Assembly: GCF_036038375.1 (NCBI RefSeq)
Contig: NZ_CP107935.1
Location: 1,240,001 to 1,304,000 of the forward strand
From: Streptomyces sp. NBC_00414
GTDB lineage: Bacteria; Actinomycetota; Actinomycetes; Streptomycetales; Streptomycetaceae
Reading direction: 5' to 3'
Length of the DNA: 64,000 nucleotides
The notes below the pieces were generated by a model. That model had not been told where the DNA came from. It worked only from the letters and a program-made list of their open reading frames with translations, and searched no databases. Position 1 is the stretch's first letter, and each line of letters starts with the position of its first letter. Both the position numbers and the translations under genes were made by a program. Positions 24,403 through 31,915 of the stretch are shown one piece after another.

Positions 24403-25161
24403 TCAGCGACCGCGGGGCTTGCCTCGCTTGGCGCCCTTCGTGCCCTTCGTACCCGTCTTGCCGCCTGTCCTGGCCGCAGTGGGCTTGGGCTTGCGGCGGG
24501 GGGTGGTCTTCTCCGGGGCGCGGGCGGCCTTCGGCTCGGCCGCGGGCTGCGTGCGGCCGCGTGAGCTGTTGACGGTGCGGCCCCGGACGATGCCGATGAA
24601 GTCCTCCACGAGGTCCGTGGTCCGCTCCTCCGGCCACGACAGGGCGACCCGTGACTCGGGGGCGTCCGTCACCGGCCGGTAGGTGAGGTCCTTGCGGTGG
24701 TGGAGGCGGGCGATCGACTGCGGAACGACGAGGAGTCCCACTCCCGCCGCCACCAGGTCGACCGCGTCGGCCGTCGTGGCGGGGCGCTCGATCGCGGGGC
24801 GGCCCGGCAGACGCTCCCAGTCGAGGATGTCGTCCAGGGGATGCAGCACGATGTCGTCCGCCAGGTCCTCGGCACTCACCTCGTCCACCGCGGCCACGAC
24901 GTGGTCCTTGGGGACGACGACCACGCTCGTCTCGGCGTAGAGGGGGATCGCGCTGAGATCCGTGCCGTCGACCGGCAGCCGGACCAGACCGGCGTCGGCG
25001 TCGCCGCCGCGCAGCGCGTCGAAGGACTCGCCGACGGACATCGCGAGGAGCTGCAGGGGAACGTCGGGCAGCCGCTCGTTCCAGATCCGCACCCATTTGC
25101 TGGGCGTCACTCCCGGGACATAAGCGAGCCGGAACGAAGGGGATTCTTCCGAGCCTGTCAC
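24403..25161 (-). CDS. LysR substrate-binding domain protein without HTH
   Basis: 252 residues. The whole N-terminal part is a LysR-type effector-binding domain (FRLAYVPGVTPSKWVRIWNE, LRGGDADAGLVRLPV, LYAETSVVVVPKDH, AAGVGLLVVPQSIARLHH, RVALSWPEER). No winged helix precedes it: the GTG start is immediately before the first strand, and upstream DNA belongs to the divergent gene. After about residue 195 comes a strongly basic Lys/Arg/Ala/Pro tail (TTPRRKPKPTAARTGGKTG and on), histone-like, that could contact DNA or RNA. It probably modulates a partner regulator. Divergent from a DUF5997-like gene, a pairing I recall from other actinobacteria. Confidence 0.85.
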   Translation of the reverse strand: MTGSEESPSFRLAYVPGVTPSKWVRIWNERLPDVPLQLLAMSVGESFDALRGGDADAGLVRLPVDGTDLSAIPLYAETSVVVVPKDHVVAAVDEVSAEDLADDIVLHPLDDILDWERLPGRPAIERPATTADAVDLVAAGVGLLVVPQSIARLHHRKDLTYRPVTDAPESRVALSWPEERTTDLVEDFIGIVRGRTVNSSRGRTQPAAEPKAARAPEKTTPRRKPKPTAARTGGKTGTKGTKGAKRGKPRGR

Positions 25162-25219
25162 CTGGCCAGGTTACCCGGCGTGGTCGGCGCTGGTTCACAT
25201 GCTCGATACCCTTGCCGTT

Positions 25220-25606
25220 ATGACGTCGCACGAGAACACCCAGACGATGAAGCCCGCGACCGCGGCGAAGAAGCTGGGTGTGTACCTAGAGGCCACACCC
25301 GCCGAGTTCCAGGAAGGTGTCGTCTCGCGCTCCGAGCTCACCGCGCTCCAGGCCGATCCGCCCGAGTGGCTGCAGGAGCTGCGGCGCACCGGACCGCACC
25401 CCCGGCCGGTGGTCGCCGCCAAGCTCGGCATCTCCATTTCCGGGCTCGCCCGCGGCGGGGTGACGGACGCCCTCACCACGGACGAGATCGAGGCGCTGAA
25501 GAAGGACTCCCCGGAGTGGCTCCAGAAGGAGCGCGCCACCCAGGCCGAGGTCCGCAAGGAGACGGCCCGCATCAAGGACCTCAAGGACAAGAAGGCCGAG
25601 CGGTAG
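25220..25606 (+). CDS. DUF5997-like protein
   Basis: 128 residues, recognised only as resembling the actinobacterial family I recall as DUF5997. It has a Lys-rich start (TMKPATAAKKLGVYL), a duplicated PPEWLQELRRTG / SPEWLQKERATQ element, and a highly charged helical C-terminus (KETARIKDLKDKKAER). The segment KLGISISGLARGGVTDALTT may be helix-turn-helix-like. No Shine-Dalgarno precedes ATG 25220; an in-frame ATG at 25199 also lacks one, so a leaderless transcript is possible. Divergent from the LysR-effector-only gene; the two may form one regulatory unit. Confidence 0.78.
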   Translation: MTSHENTQTMKPATAAKKLGVYLEATPAEFQEGVVSRSELTALQADPPEWLQELRRTGPHPRPVVAAKLGISISGLARGGVTDALTTDEIEALKKDSPEWLQKERATQAEVRKETARIKDLKDKKAER

Positions 25607-25662
25607 CAGCCGAGCGGTAGCAGCCGAGCCGCAGTAGTCAGCAAGCAGCAGTCAGCAAGCAG
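25595..25662. repeat. Two short tandem repeats at the end of the DUF5997-like gene
   Basis: GCCGAGCGGTAGCA occurs at 25595 and 25609 with a partial third at 25623, spanning the stop codon. AGTCAGCAAGCAG then occurs at 25636 and 25650. Both have 14-bp periods, consistent with slippage. Confidence 0.65.
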
Positions 25663-25690
25663 AACTCGTGCCGGACGCCGGAGGAGCCCC

Positions 25691-26716
25691 GTGCCGCTGC
25701 CCTCACACCCGTTGCGGAAGCTGGGCTTCCTGACCATCGGCCTGTTCGACGAGGCCGATCCCCGCGCGGGCCACGAGTCCACGCTGGAGATCATCGAACT
25801 CGGTGAGCGGCTCGGCTTCGACAGCGCGTGGCTGCGCCACCGCCATCTCCAGTACGGGATCTCCTCCCCCGTGGCAGTCCTGGCGGCGGCCTCGCAGCGC
25901 ACCTCCCGTATCGAGCTGGGCACCGCGGTCATCCCGCTGGGCTGGGAGAACCCGCTGCGGCTGGCCGAGGACCTGGCCACGGTCGACATCCTGTCCGGGG
26001 GCCGCCTCAATCCGGGCGTCAGCGTCGGACCGCCGATGCACTTCGACCAGGTCAAGGACGCCCTGTATCCGGACACCGCTGACACCGAGGACTTCGGTTA
26101 CGAACGGGTGAGCCGCCTGCTGGACTTCGTACGCGGCAAGCCCGCGACCGACTTCAGCGGCGTCGAGGGCTTCGAGGTGTTCTCGGACCGCGTCCAGCCG
26201 CACGCCGCCGGGCTGGGCGGCCGGCTCTGGTACGGCGGCGGCAGCCTGCGGTCGGCCCGGTGGGCGGGTGAGCACGCCATGAACTTCCTGACCAGCAGTG
26301 TCGTGAAGGCGGAGGAGTCCGAGGACTTCGCCGAGATCCAGCTGTCCCACGTACGCGCCTTCCGCGCCCACCACCCCGACGGCGACCGCGCCCGCGTCTC
26401 CCAGGGACTCGTCGTCATCCCCACCGACAGTGCCACTGCCGAGCAGCGCGCGAAGTACGAGGCGTACGCCGAGAAGCGGACCCCGCGCACCGCGACGCCG
26501 CACGGTCCCGCGCGTCTGATGTTCGCGCCCGATCTCGTCGGGACCTCCGCCGAGATCGCCGAACGGCTGTACTCCCAGGCCGCGTTCCGGGAGATCGACG
26601 AGGTCGCGTTCGCGCTGCCCTTCACCTTCGAGCACGCGGACTACGTCCAGATCCTCACCGACATCGCCACCGGCCTCGGCCCGGCACTGGGCTGGCGGCC
26701 CTCGGCCGACCGCTGA
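25691..26716 (+). CDS. LLM class (luciferase-like) flavin-dependent oxidoreductase
   Basis: 341 residues forming a bacterial-luciferase TIM barrel: KLGFLTIGLFDEADP, LGFDSAWLRHRHLQYGISS, TSRIELGTAVIPLGWENPLR (typical luciferase-like segment), ATVDILSGGRLNPGVSVG. FMN or F420 is the cofactor; which one is not readable. These enzymes oxidise or monooxygenate diverse small molecules. GTG start after GGAGGAGCC. Starts 84 bp after the DUF5997-like gene and could be in its transcript. Confidence 0.88.
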   Translation: MPLPSHPLRKLGFLTIGLFDEADPRAGHESTLEIIELGERLGFDSAWLRHRHLQYGISSPVAVLAAASQRTSRIELGTAVIPLGWENPLRLAEDLATVDILSGGRLNPGVSVGPPMHFDQVKDALYPDTADTEDFGYERVSRLLDFVRGKPATDFSGVEGFEVFSDRVQPHAAGLGGRLWYGGGSLRSARWAGEHAMNFLTSSVVKAEESEDFAEIQLSHVRAFRAHHPDGDRARVSQGLVVIPTDSATAEQRAKYEAYAEKRTPRTATPHGPARLMFAPDLVGTSAEIAERLYSQAAFREIDEVAFALPFTFEHADYVQILTDIATGLGPALGWRPSADR

Positions 26717-26729
26717 GGGCGGTTCCCCG

Positions 26730-26764
26730 GATCCGACGCCCGATCCGACGCCCGATCCGGTGCC
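26730..26764. repeat. 12-bp direct repeats GATCCGACGCCC
   Basis: Two exact copies (26730, 26742) and a third diverged copy (26754) between convergent genes. Confidence 0.6.
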
Positions 26765-26790
26765 GAATCCCGCCGCTCAGACCCGGGCTC

Positions 26791-27099
26791 TCAGTCGCTG
26801 ACGTTGCTGCGGGCCTGGTAGAGCAGGTCGCCGTACTCGGGGTGGCGGGCGATCCAACCGGCGTAGAAGGGGCAGGTGGCCAGCACCCGCAGGCCGGCGG
26901 CGCGCGCCTCGTCGAGGGAGACCCGGACCAGTGCGGAGCCGACGCCCTTGCCCTCGCACTGCGGGGTGACCTCGGTGTGGACGAACGCGATGAGTTCCGT
27001 CGTGCGGATGTAGTCCGCGAAGCCGGCGACCTCGGACGCTCCGTCGATCCGCGCCTCGTAGCGCCGCGCCTCGGGCGCGTCGCTCACTTCCACCGCCAT
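26791..27099 (-). CDS. Small GNAT-like N-acetyltransferase
   Basis: 102 residues of the short single-domain YidJ/GCN5-like type. The acetyl-CoA loop is GKGVGSALVRVSLDEARAAG (Q/R-x-x-G-x-G/A type), preceded by IAFVHTEVTPQCEG and followed by CPFYAGWIARHPEYGDLL, a segment typical of this family. Substrate unknown. The start is decided by the strong GCAAGGAGGAGAC just upstream of the ATG at 27099; longer in-frame upstream ATG codons are not needed. Confidence 0.88.
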   Translation of the reverse strand: MAVEVSDAPEARRYEARIDGASEVAGFADYIRTTELIAFVHTEVTPQCEGKGVGSALVRVSLDEARAAGLRVLATCPFYAGWIARHPEYGDLLYQARSNVSD

Positions 27100-27472
27100 G
27101 TCTCCTCCTTGCGTGACCTCGGTCGCCCCACGGTCGACCGAGGTCACGACCCTAACCCACGCGCGGTGGCCGAAAACCTTCCGGTGCACCCCCGTTGACC
27201 TGCCCGTACGCGGAGCCATCAGGTACCACGTGTGGTGGACGCGTCCGGCGGGGCGGGCCGCCGGCCGTGACCGAGCCCGCGCCTGCCTCTGCCTCCGCCC
27301 TCGATTCCTCCCATGCCGATGCCCGTGCCTCCGCGGGGCGCCCACGTATGGGTGACGAATGCGCGCCGACGGCACTTGCGGCACTGACCATGGCTTCAAG
27401 AGCGGCGTGGCCACGCGATCGTGGCCGGACCTCCCGCTCATGTGTCCATCACTTCTCCATCAGGGAGCAACC
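27100..27472. other. 373-bp gap between divergent genes
   Basis: Holds the promoter regions of the GNAT gene (minus) and the small secreted protein gene (plus). No convincing -35/-10 pair, operator or small gene was identified. Confidence 0.5.
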
Positions 27473-27739
27473 ATGCGTGTGCGTACCATCCTTGCCGCCG
27501 GCGTCTTCGCCGCCACCGCGATCCTGGGCAGCGCCGGCACGGCCCTCGCCGACGGCCACCACGACGGCCGCGACGACGGCCGCAGCGACGGTCGTTACGA
27601 GGGCGACTTCCGCGCGTGCGGCGTGTTCGCCGGTGCCGGCGACGGCCATGCCTACTACGGCAACGGCTGCGCGGAGTCCCACTGGGAGGGCGACAACCAG
27701 CACTCGCAGTACGGCGGCGGCCACTCCTTCGGACGCTGA
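27473..27739 (+). CDS. Small secreted His/Asp/Gly-rich protein
   Basis: 88 residues. Clear Sec signal peptide (RVRTILAAGVFAATAILGSA) with cleavage after ALA. The mature 60-residue part starts DGHHDGRDDGRSDGRYEG, a DGR/DGH repeat, followed by two cysteines (RACGVFAG, YYGNGCAE) that could form one disulfide, and ends SQYGGGHSFGR. Unrecognised; His and Asp content suggests metal binding and export into the medium or wall. Start ATG after GGGAGCAACC. A very strong terminator follows 22 bp after the stop, so it is a single-gene unit. Confidence 0.75.
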   Translation: MRVRTILAAGVFAATAILGSAGTALADGHHDGRDDGRSDGRYEGDFRACGVFAGAGDGHAYYGNGCAESHWEGDNQHSQYGGGHSFGR

Positions 27740-27760
27740 CGCACCGTAGCGCTTCCGTTC

Positions 27761-27787
27761 GGGGAACGGCCGTCACGGCCGTTCCCC
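27761..27787. terminator. Perfect 12-bp stem-loop
   Basis: GGGGAACGGCCG - TCA - CGGCCGTTCCCC, 22 nt after the small secreted protein gene. No T-run, as is usual in this GC-rich group. Confidence 0.8.
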
Positions 27788-27797
27788 GATCCCGTCC

Positions 27798-28316
27798 TCA
27801 TCCGTCGGCCGGCGCGCACGGCGACGGCACCGTCCGGTGATCGACCCCGGCAAAACTCGTCGCGGGCGCCGAGGAGGCGCGCTCGGACTCGTCGGTGAGG
27901 AACCCTGGCGAGGAGGCGCACGGCGTTCCGTGAGCTGATACGGCTCGGGCCCGCCGCCGTGCCCGCCGTCCGGCGAGGTCTGGCAGATGCGGGCCGGTGC
28001 TCTCGGTGCCGCCGGTGCTGTAGATGAAGGAGACGGCGCGCAGGTCGATGACGTACACGGATGCGCGCGGAGCGACCACCGCGTCCAGCCAGGTGCGTAG
28101 GCAAGCCGCGCAGGCCGGGTGGATGTCGGCGTGCGGTTCGACGAGGACCGGATCGTCCGCCCGCGGCCCCGTGGAGCGGGGTGTGTTCGACGGGCGGCGG
28201 CCACGAGGCCGTGGCGACGGGCGACAGGTCGAACACGCGCAAGCCGGTCCGCCCCGGGCCGCTGGCCCATGTTCCGGCCCGGGCCAGTGCGACGGTGTAC
28301 GCTCCCCGCGCCGCAC
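27798..28316 (-). pseudogene. Decayed STAS-domain gene
   Basis: Residues equivalent to 28157-28008 on the minus strand read like a STAS core: DDPVLVEPHADIHPA, CLRTWLDAVVAPR, VYVIDLRAVSFIYSTGG. The expected GEID and DSTG are HADI and YSTG, and sequence on either side in this frame is not protein-like. RVFDLSPVATASW in another minus-strand frame just upstream may be the displaced N-terminus. This fits a frameshifted anti-anti-sigma gene; a sequencing error is also possible. Coordinates are those of the enclosing open frame. Confidence 0.4.
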
Positions 28317-28353
28317 GGGCCCGTGCCGGAACTCCCCCCGTGTCGGCTCCCCC

Positions 28354-28383
28354 TTGAACCGCGGGTGCCTACTGTTCTACCTT
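28354..28383 (+). promoter_or_regulatory. Candidate promoter for the response regulator/hybrid kinase operon
   Basis: TTGAAC (28354-28359), 18 bp, TACCTT (28378-28383), about 78 bp before the start of the response regulator. Confidence 0.5.
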
Positions 28384-28460
28384 CGCCACATGGTCGGGGC
28401 ATCAACGCCCGCTCACCAGCGACACAACGAGCGGGCGGCAGTTGGGCCGGGTGGTGACGG

Positions 28461-29135
28461 TTGCGTCCACATCTCGCACTGATCGACGACGACCCCGACT
28501 TCGCACTGATGTGCCGTTCCTATCTGGAGCGTGAGGGCTTCACGGTCACCTGGGCCATGGACGCCCGGGCCGGCCGGGCCGTCATGTACGACGGCGGCGT
28601 GGATCTGGTCGTCCTGGACCTGGGGCTTCCCGACGGCAGCGGACTCGAAGTGCTGCGTGCCCTGCGGGCCACCAGCCGTCTGCCGGTCATCGTCGTCAGC
28701 GGGCGCGGCCACGAGACGGACCGGGTGGCCGGCCTGGAGATCGGTGCGGACGACTATCTCGTCAAGCCGTTCTCGCAGCGGGAGCTGGTGGCCCGGATCG
28801 GGGCCGTGCTGCGCAGGTCCCTGCCACCGGAGACCCCCGCCGTCCTCGACGTGGGGTCGCTGCGCGTCGACACCGCCGCGTGCCTGGCGAGCGGTACGGG
28901 CGTCGCGCTGACACTGCGGCCCAAGGAGTACGCCCTCCTGGAACTCCTCGCCCGCTCCCCCGGCCGCGTCTTCTCCGCCGAGCAGTTGCTGGAGCAGATC
29001 TGGGGAGCGTCCTGGCAGCAGTCCGCGACCGTGATCGAGCACGTGTACCGGCTGCGCGGAAAACTCGCCCGACTCCCGGTGCCCGCCCCGAGGATCACCA
29101 CGGTGCGCGGCTACGGGTACCGCCTCGATCCCTGA
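28461..29135 (+). CDS. OmpR/PhoB-family response regulator
   Basis: 224 residues. Receiver domain 1-115 with the acidic pair LALIDDDPDF, phospho-acceptor VVLDLGLPDGSG and VKPFSQREL lysine; winged-helix DNA-binding domain 130-224 (LTLRPKEYALLELLARSPG, ATVIEHVYRLRGKL, ITTVRGYGYRLDP). The start is a TTG: an in-frame TGA lies two codons upstream, so no longer ATG/GTG start exists, and GGTGGTGA serves as ribosome-binding site. Followed 8 nt later by a hybrid histidine kinase, its probable partner. Stimulus unknown. Confidence 0.9.
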   Translation: MRPHLALIDDDPDFALMCRSYLEREGFTVTWAMDARAGRAVMYDGGVDLVVLDLGLPDGSGLEVLRALRATSRLPVIVVSGRGHETDRVAGLEIGADDYLVKPFSQRELVARIGAVLRRSLPPETPAVLDVGSLRVDTAACLASGTGVALTLRPKEYALLELLARSPGRVFSAEQLLEQIWGASWQQSATVIEHVYRLRGKLARLPVPAPRITTVRGYGYRLDP

Positions 29136-29143
29136 GAGCCGCC

Positions 29144-30871
29144 GTGTCCACGACCAGTCCGTCGAGCAGCCCGTCGAACAGTCCGTCGAGTGATCCATCG
29201 GGCGGCCCCTACTCCGTCCCGGATTTCCGGCAGCTCTTCGAATGCGCGCTCTCCCCGTTGCTCATCCTGGCCCCGGACTTCGTCATCGTGGAGGTCAACC
29301 GCGCCTATCTCACGGCCACGGGCAGAGAGCGGGACATCGTAGGGCGCCTCATCTTCGACGTGTTCCCCGACAACCCGGACGACCCCTCGGCCGACGGCGT
29401 CGCCAACCTGCGCCGGTCGCTGGAGACGGTGGTGGGCACGGCCCGGACGGACACCATGGCGCTGCAGCGGTACGACATCCCGACGGGCGAGGACGCCGAC
29501 GGCGGGACCGGTTTCGTCGAGCGCTGGTGGAGCCCGGTCAACACCCCGGTCCTCGACACCGAGGGCCGGGTGACGCACATCATCCACCGGGTCGAGGACG
29601 TCACCGAGTTCGTGCTGGTGCGACGGGCCGGACGTGAGAAGGAACGAGCCGCCGCCGAGGAACGGACCCGCGCGGAGGGCATGGAGATCGACCTGTTCGT
29701 CCGCGCGCGGGAGATCCGGGAGGTCAACGAGCAGTTGCGGCGGCTCAACGGCGACCTCGACGCGGCGGGACGCCGGCTGCGGGAGGAACAGCGCGCCAAG
29801 GACCGGTTCATCGCGACGCTCTCGCACGAACTGCGCAACCCCCTGGCCGCCGCCACCGCTGCGACCGAACTGCTGGCTCTCGACACACCCGGCGGCCATC
29901 CCGCCCTGGCCGTCCTGGAACGGCAGCTGGGCATCCTGGCCCGGATGAGCAACGACCTGCTGGACGGCACCCGCGCGGTGACCGGACGGCTGGAGCTGGT
30001 GCCCGAACGGATGGACCTGCGCTCGGCCGTCGAGAGTGCCTGCGCCGACATCCGGGGCCTGTTCGGACACGAGGGACGCGTGCTGGACGTGCGGCTGCCC
30101 GACGATCCGGTGCTCGTGGACGGCGACCGGCTGCGGCTGGCCCAGGTACTGACCAACCTCCTGTCCAACGCGCTCAAGTACACGCTGCCGGGCGGCCGTA
30201 CGGCCATACACCTGTCGGCCGGGGAGGGGCAGGCGCGGCTCAGCGTCCAGGACGACGGGATCGGTTTCGAACCCGCGCAGGCCGAGGAACTGTTCGGGGT
30301 GTTCATGCGGGCCGCCCCCGCCGGGCCCCAGACCCCGGAGGGTCTCGGCCTAGGTCTCTCGGTGGTCCGCACCATCGTCGAACTCCACGGTGGCCGGATC
30401 TCCGCGCACAGTGACGGTCCCGGCACCGGTGCCTCGTTCACCGCCCTGCTGCCGCTGGCCGAACCCGGTGACGCTCCTCCGCCGGCCCGCCCCGTGACCG
30501 CCCGTCGTGGGCGGCGGCAGCTGGCCGTCCTGGTCGTGGAGGACAACACGGATCTCGCCGCGACCTACCGCACGCTGCTGGACCGCCAGGGGCATCACGT
30601 CACGGTCGTCCACACGGGCGCGGACGCCGTCACCGCCGCCGAGAGCCGGCTCTTCGACGTCGTCGTGTGCGATCTCGGACTGCCCGACATGGACGGCTAC
30701 GAGGTGGCCCGTACCGTGCGGTCGCGCCCGCAAGGTGCCTCGCTGCGGCTCATCGCGGTCTCCGGCTTCAGCCGGGGCACCGACCGTGCGCGGTCCCGCG
30801 AGGCCGGATTCGACGCCCACCTGGCGAAACCCCTGCCGCTCGCGGACCTCCTGGACCTCCTGGAGCCCTGA
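29144..30871 (+). CDS. PAS hybrid histidine kinase with C-terminal receiver
   Basis: 575 residues, no membrane helix, so cytosolic. A Ser/Pro-rich N-tail leads into a PAS domain (about 26-155: FECALSPLLILAPDFVIVEV), a coiled coil (160-218), HisKA with LSHELRNPL (His228), HATPase (N box LTNLLSNALKY; G boxes DDGIGFEP and GLGLGLSVV) to about 445, and a receiver (LVVEDNTDLA, VVCDLGLPDMDG, AKPLPLADLL) to the end. This wiring implies a phosphorelay to or from the response regulator encoded 8 nt upstream. PAS may sense redox, light or a ligand; no cofactor residue can be assigned. GTG start. Confidence 0.9.
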   Translation: MSTTSPSSSPSNSPSSDPSGGPYSVPDFRQLFECALSPLLILAPDFVIVEVNRAYLTATGRERDIVGRLIFDVFPDNPDDPSADGVANLRRSLETVVGTARTDTMALQRYDIPTGEDADGGTGFVERWWSPVNTPVLDTEGRVTHIIHRVEDVTEFVLVRRAGREKERAAAEERTRAEGMEIDLFVRAREIREVNEQLRRLNGDLDAAGRRLREEQRAKDRFIATLSHELRNPLAAATAATELLALDTPGGHPALAVLERQLGILARMSNDLLDGTRAVTGRLELVPERMDLRSAVESACADIRGLFGHEGRVLDVRLPDDPVLVDGDRLRLAQVLTNLLSNALKYTLPGGRTAIHLSAGEGQARLSVQDDGIGFEPAQAEELFGVFMRAAPAGPQTPEGLGLGLSVVRTIVELHGGRISAHSDGPGTGASFTALLPLAEPGDAPPPARPVTARRGRRQLAVLVVEDNTDLAATYRTLLDRQGHHVTVVHTGADAVTAAESRLFDVVVCDLGLPDMDGYEVARTVRSRPQGASLRLIAVSGFSRGTDRARSREAGFDAHLAKPLPLADLLDLLEP

Positions 30872-30886
30872 CCGCCCGAGTCACCC

Positions 30887-30911
30887 GGGTCGGAAGGGCT
30901 TGTGGGGGTAC
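30887..30911 (+). promoter_or_regulatory. Candidate SigB-type promoter
   Basis: GGGT (30887-30890), 15 bp, GGGTAC (30906-30911) fits the GNNT-N14-16-GGGTA(C/T) pattern reported for Streptomyces general-stress sigma factors. It lies 9 bp before the ATG of the 73-residue gene. Confidence 0.35.
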
Positions 30912-30920
30912 CCGTATCTC

Positions 30921-31142
30921 ATGACTGACGTTGTGGACTCCGACGAACTCCTGCGCCGTATCCAGCGGGCCCGCTCCTGGGCCGTCCGGGAGGAGCAGAC
31001 GTGGAAGGCGCGGAGCGAGGAGCTGAAGACCGGCGATCCGGACAGCTCTCGCGATGCCGAGCTGCGCGGACACACCTATGAGGCCGTACGCAAGGCGCTG
31101 GACGAGATCGTCACCCCGGGTGTGCACGACACGGACGGCTGA
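30921..31142 (+). CDS. Small conserved-looking charged protein
   Basis: 73 residues, not recognised. Entirely helical and charged: DELLRRIQRARSWAVREEQT, ARSEELKTGDPDSSRDAELR, YEAVRKALDEIV. No signal, membrane helix or metal site. A possible stress-sigma promoter lies directly upstream. It is 49 bp downstream of the hybrid kinase and could also be read from that operon. Real gene judged by codon-position GC bias and the amphipathic pattern. Confidence 0.65.
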   Translation: MTDVVDSDELLRRIQRARSWAVREEQTWKARSEELKTGDPDSSRDAELRGHTYEAVRKALDEIVTPGVHDTDG

Positions 31143-31179
31143 ACCCGCTTCGCCGCTCCGTGCATGACCCGCCCGGCGC

Positions 31180-31764
31180 ATGGAACCCGTCGTGGTCATG
31201 AGCACCACGCGACTCCCGTGCGCCGAACCCGTCACCACGGTCTTCACCTGGCAGGTACGTCCCGGCCGGGAAGCCGACTTCGAGGAGTGGACCCGAGGCG
31301 TCGCCGACTGCGTCTCCCGGTTCCCCGGCAGCCAGGGGGTGTCCTGGCTGCGCCCGGAACCCGGGCACCGGTTCCACGCGGTGCTCCGCTTCGCCGATCC
31401 GCAGCGGCTCACCGACTGGCTGATCTCGCCCGAGCGCGCGGAGTGGCACGCGCGGATCGAGGGCGTCGCCACCGAGGTCCGTGACGAACGCCAGTCGACG
31501 ACCGGGATGGAGAGCTGGTTCCGGCTCCCCGGCACCACCGTGAAGGCCCCGCCGCGCTGGAAGATGGTCCTGACGACGTTCCTCGGCGCCTATCCGATGA
31601 CGTTCCTGATCCAGTGGCTGGTGGCGCCCGGTACGGCCGCGTGGCCCCTTCCGCTGCGCGCCGCCGTCTTCCCCCTCGTGCTGCTGCCCGTGCTCACGTA
31701 CGTGATCATGCCGGTGCTCAGTCGGATGCTGCGGTTGTGGCTGTACGGCACACCTGACGACTGA
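31180..31764 (+). CDS. Antibiotic-biosynthesis-monooxygenase-domain membrane protein
   Basis: 194 residues. The first about 105 form an ABM (dimeric alpha/beta barrel) domain: VTTVFTWQVRPGREADFEEW, FPGSQGVSWLRPEP, FHAVLRFADPQRL, WLISPERAEWHARI. Two or three membrane helices follow (WKMVLTTFLGAYPMTFLIQW and AAVFPLVLLPVLTYVIMPVL), the standard form of ABM membrane proteins of unknown role. Heme or quinone-type oxidation has been suggested for soluble relatives. An in-frame ATG at 31198 is an equally plausible start. Alone, after the small charged protein gene. Confidence 0.82.
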   Translation: MEPVVVMSTTRLPCAEPVTTVFTWQVRPGREADFEEWTRGVADCVSRFPGSQGVSWLRPEPGHRFHAVLRFADPQRLTDWLISPERAEWHARIEGVATEVRDERQSTTGMESWFRLPGTTVKAPPRWKMVLTTFLGAYPMTFLIQWLVAPGTAAWPLPLRAAVFPLVLLPVLTYVIMPVLSRMLRLWLYGTPDD

Positions 31765-31915
31765 TGCCGTGACAGGTCCGGCTCCGGCCCGCGTCACACG
31801 TGTGCCGCATCCCGTTGGCGGCGTTCGGCGCGGGCGCTTAGAAAGGTCGAACAGCAACTCTCGGGCCGCACGTCCGGGCCACGACAGCGACTGCACCCTT
31901 CGTAGGGAGCCGAGT

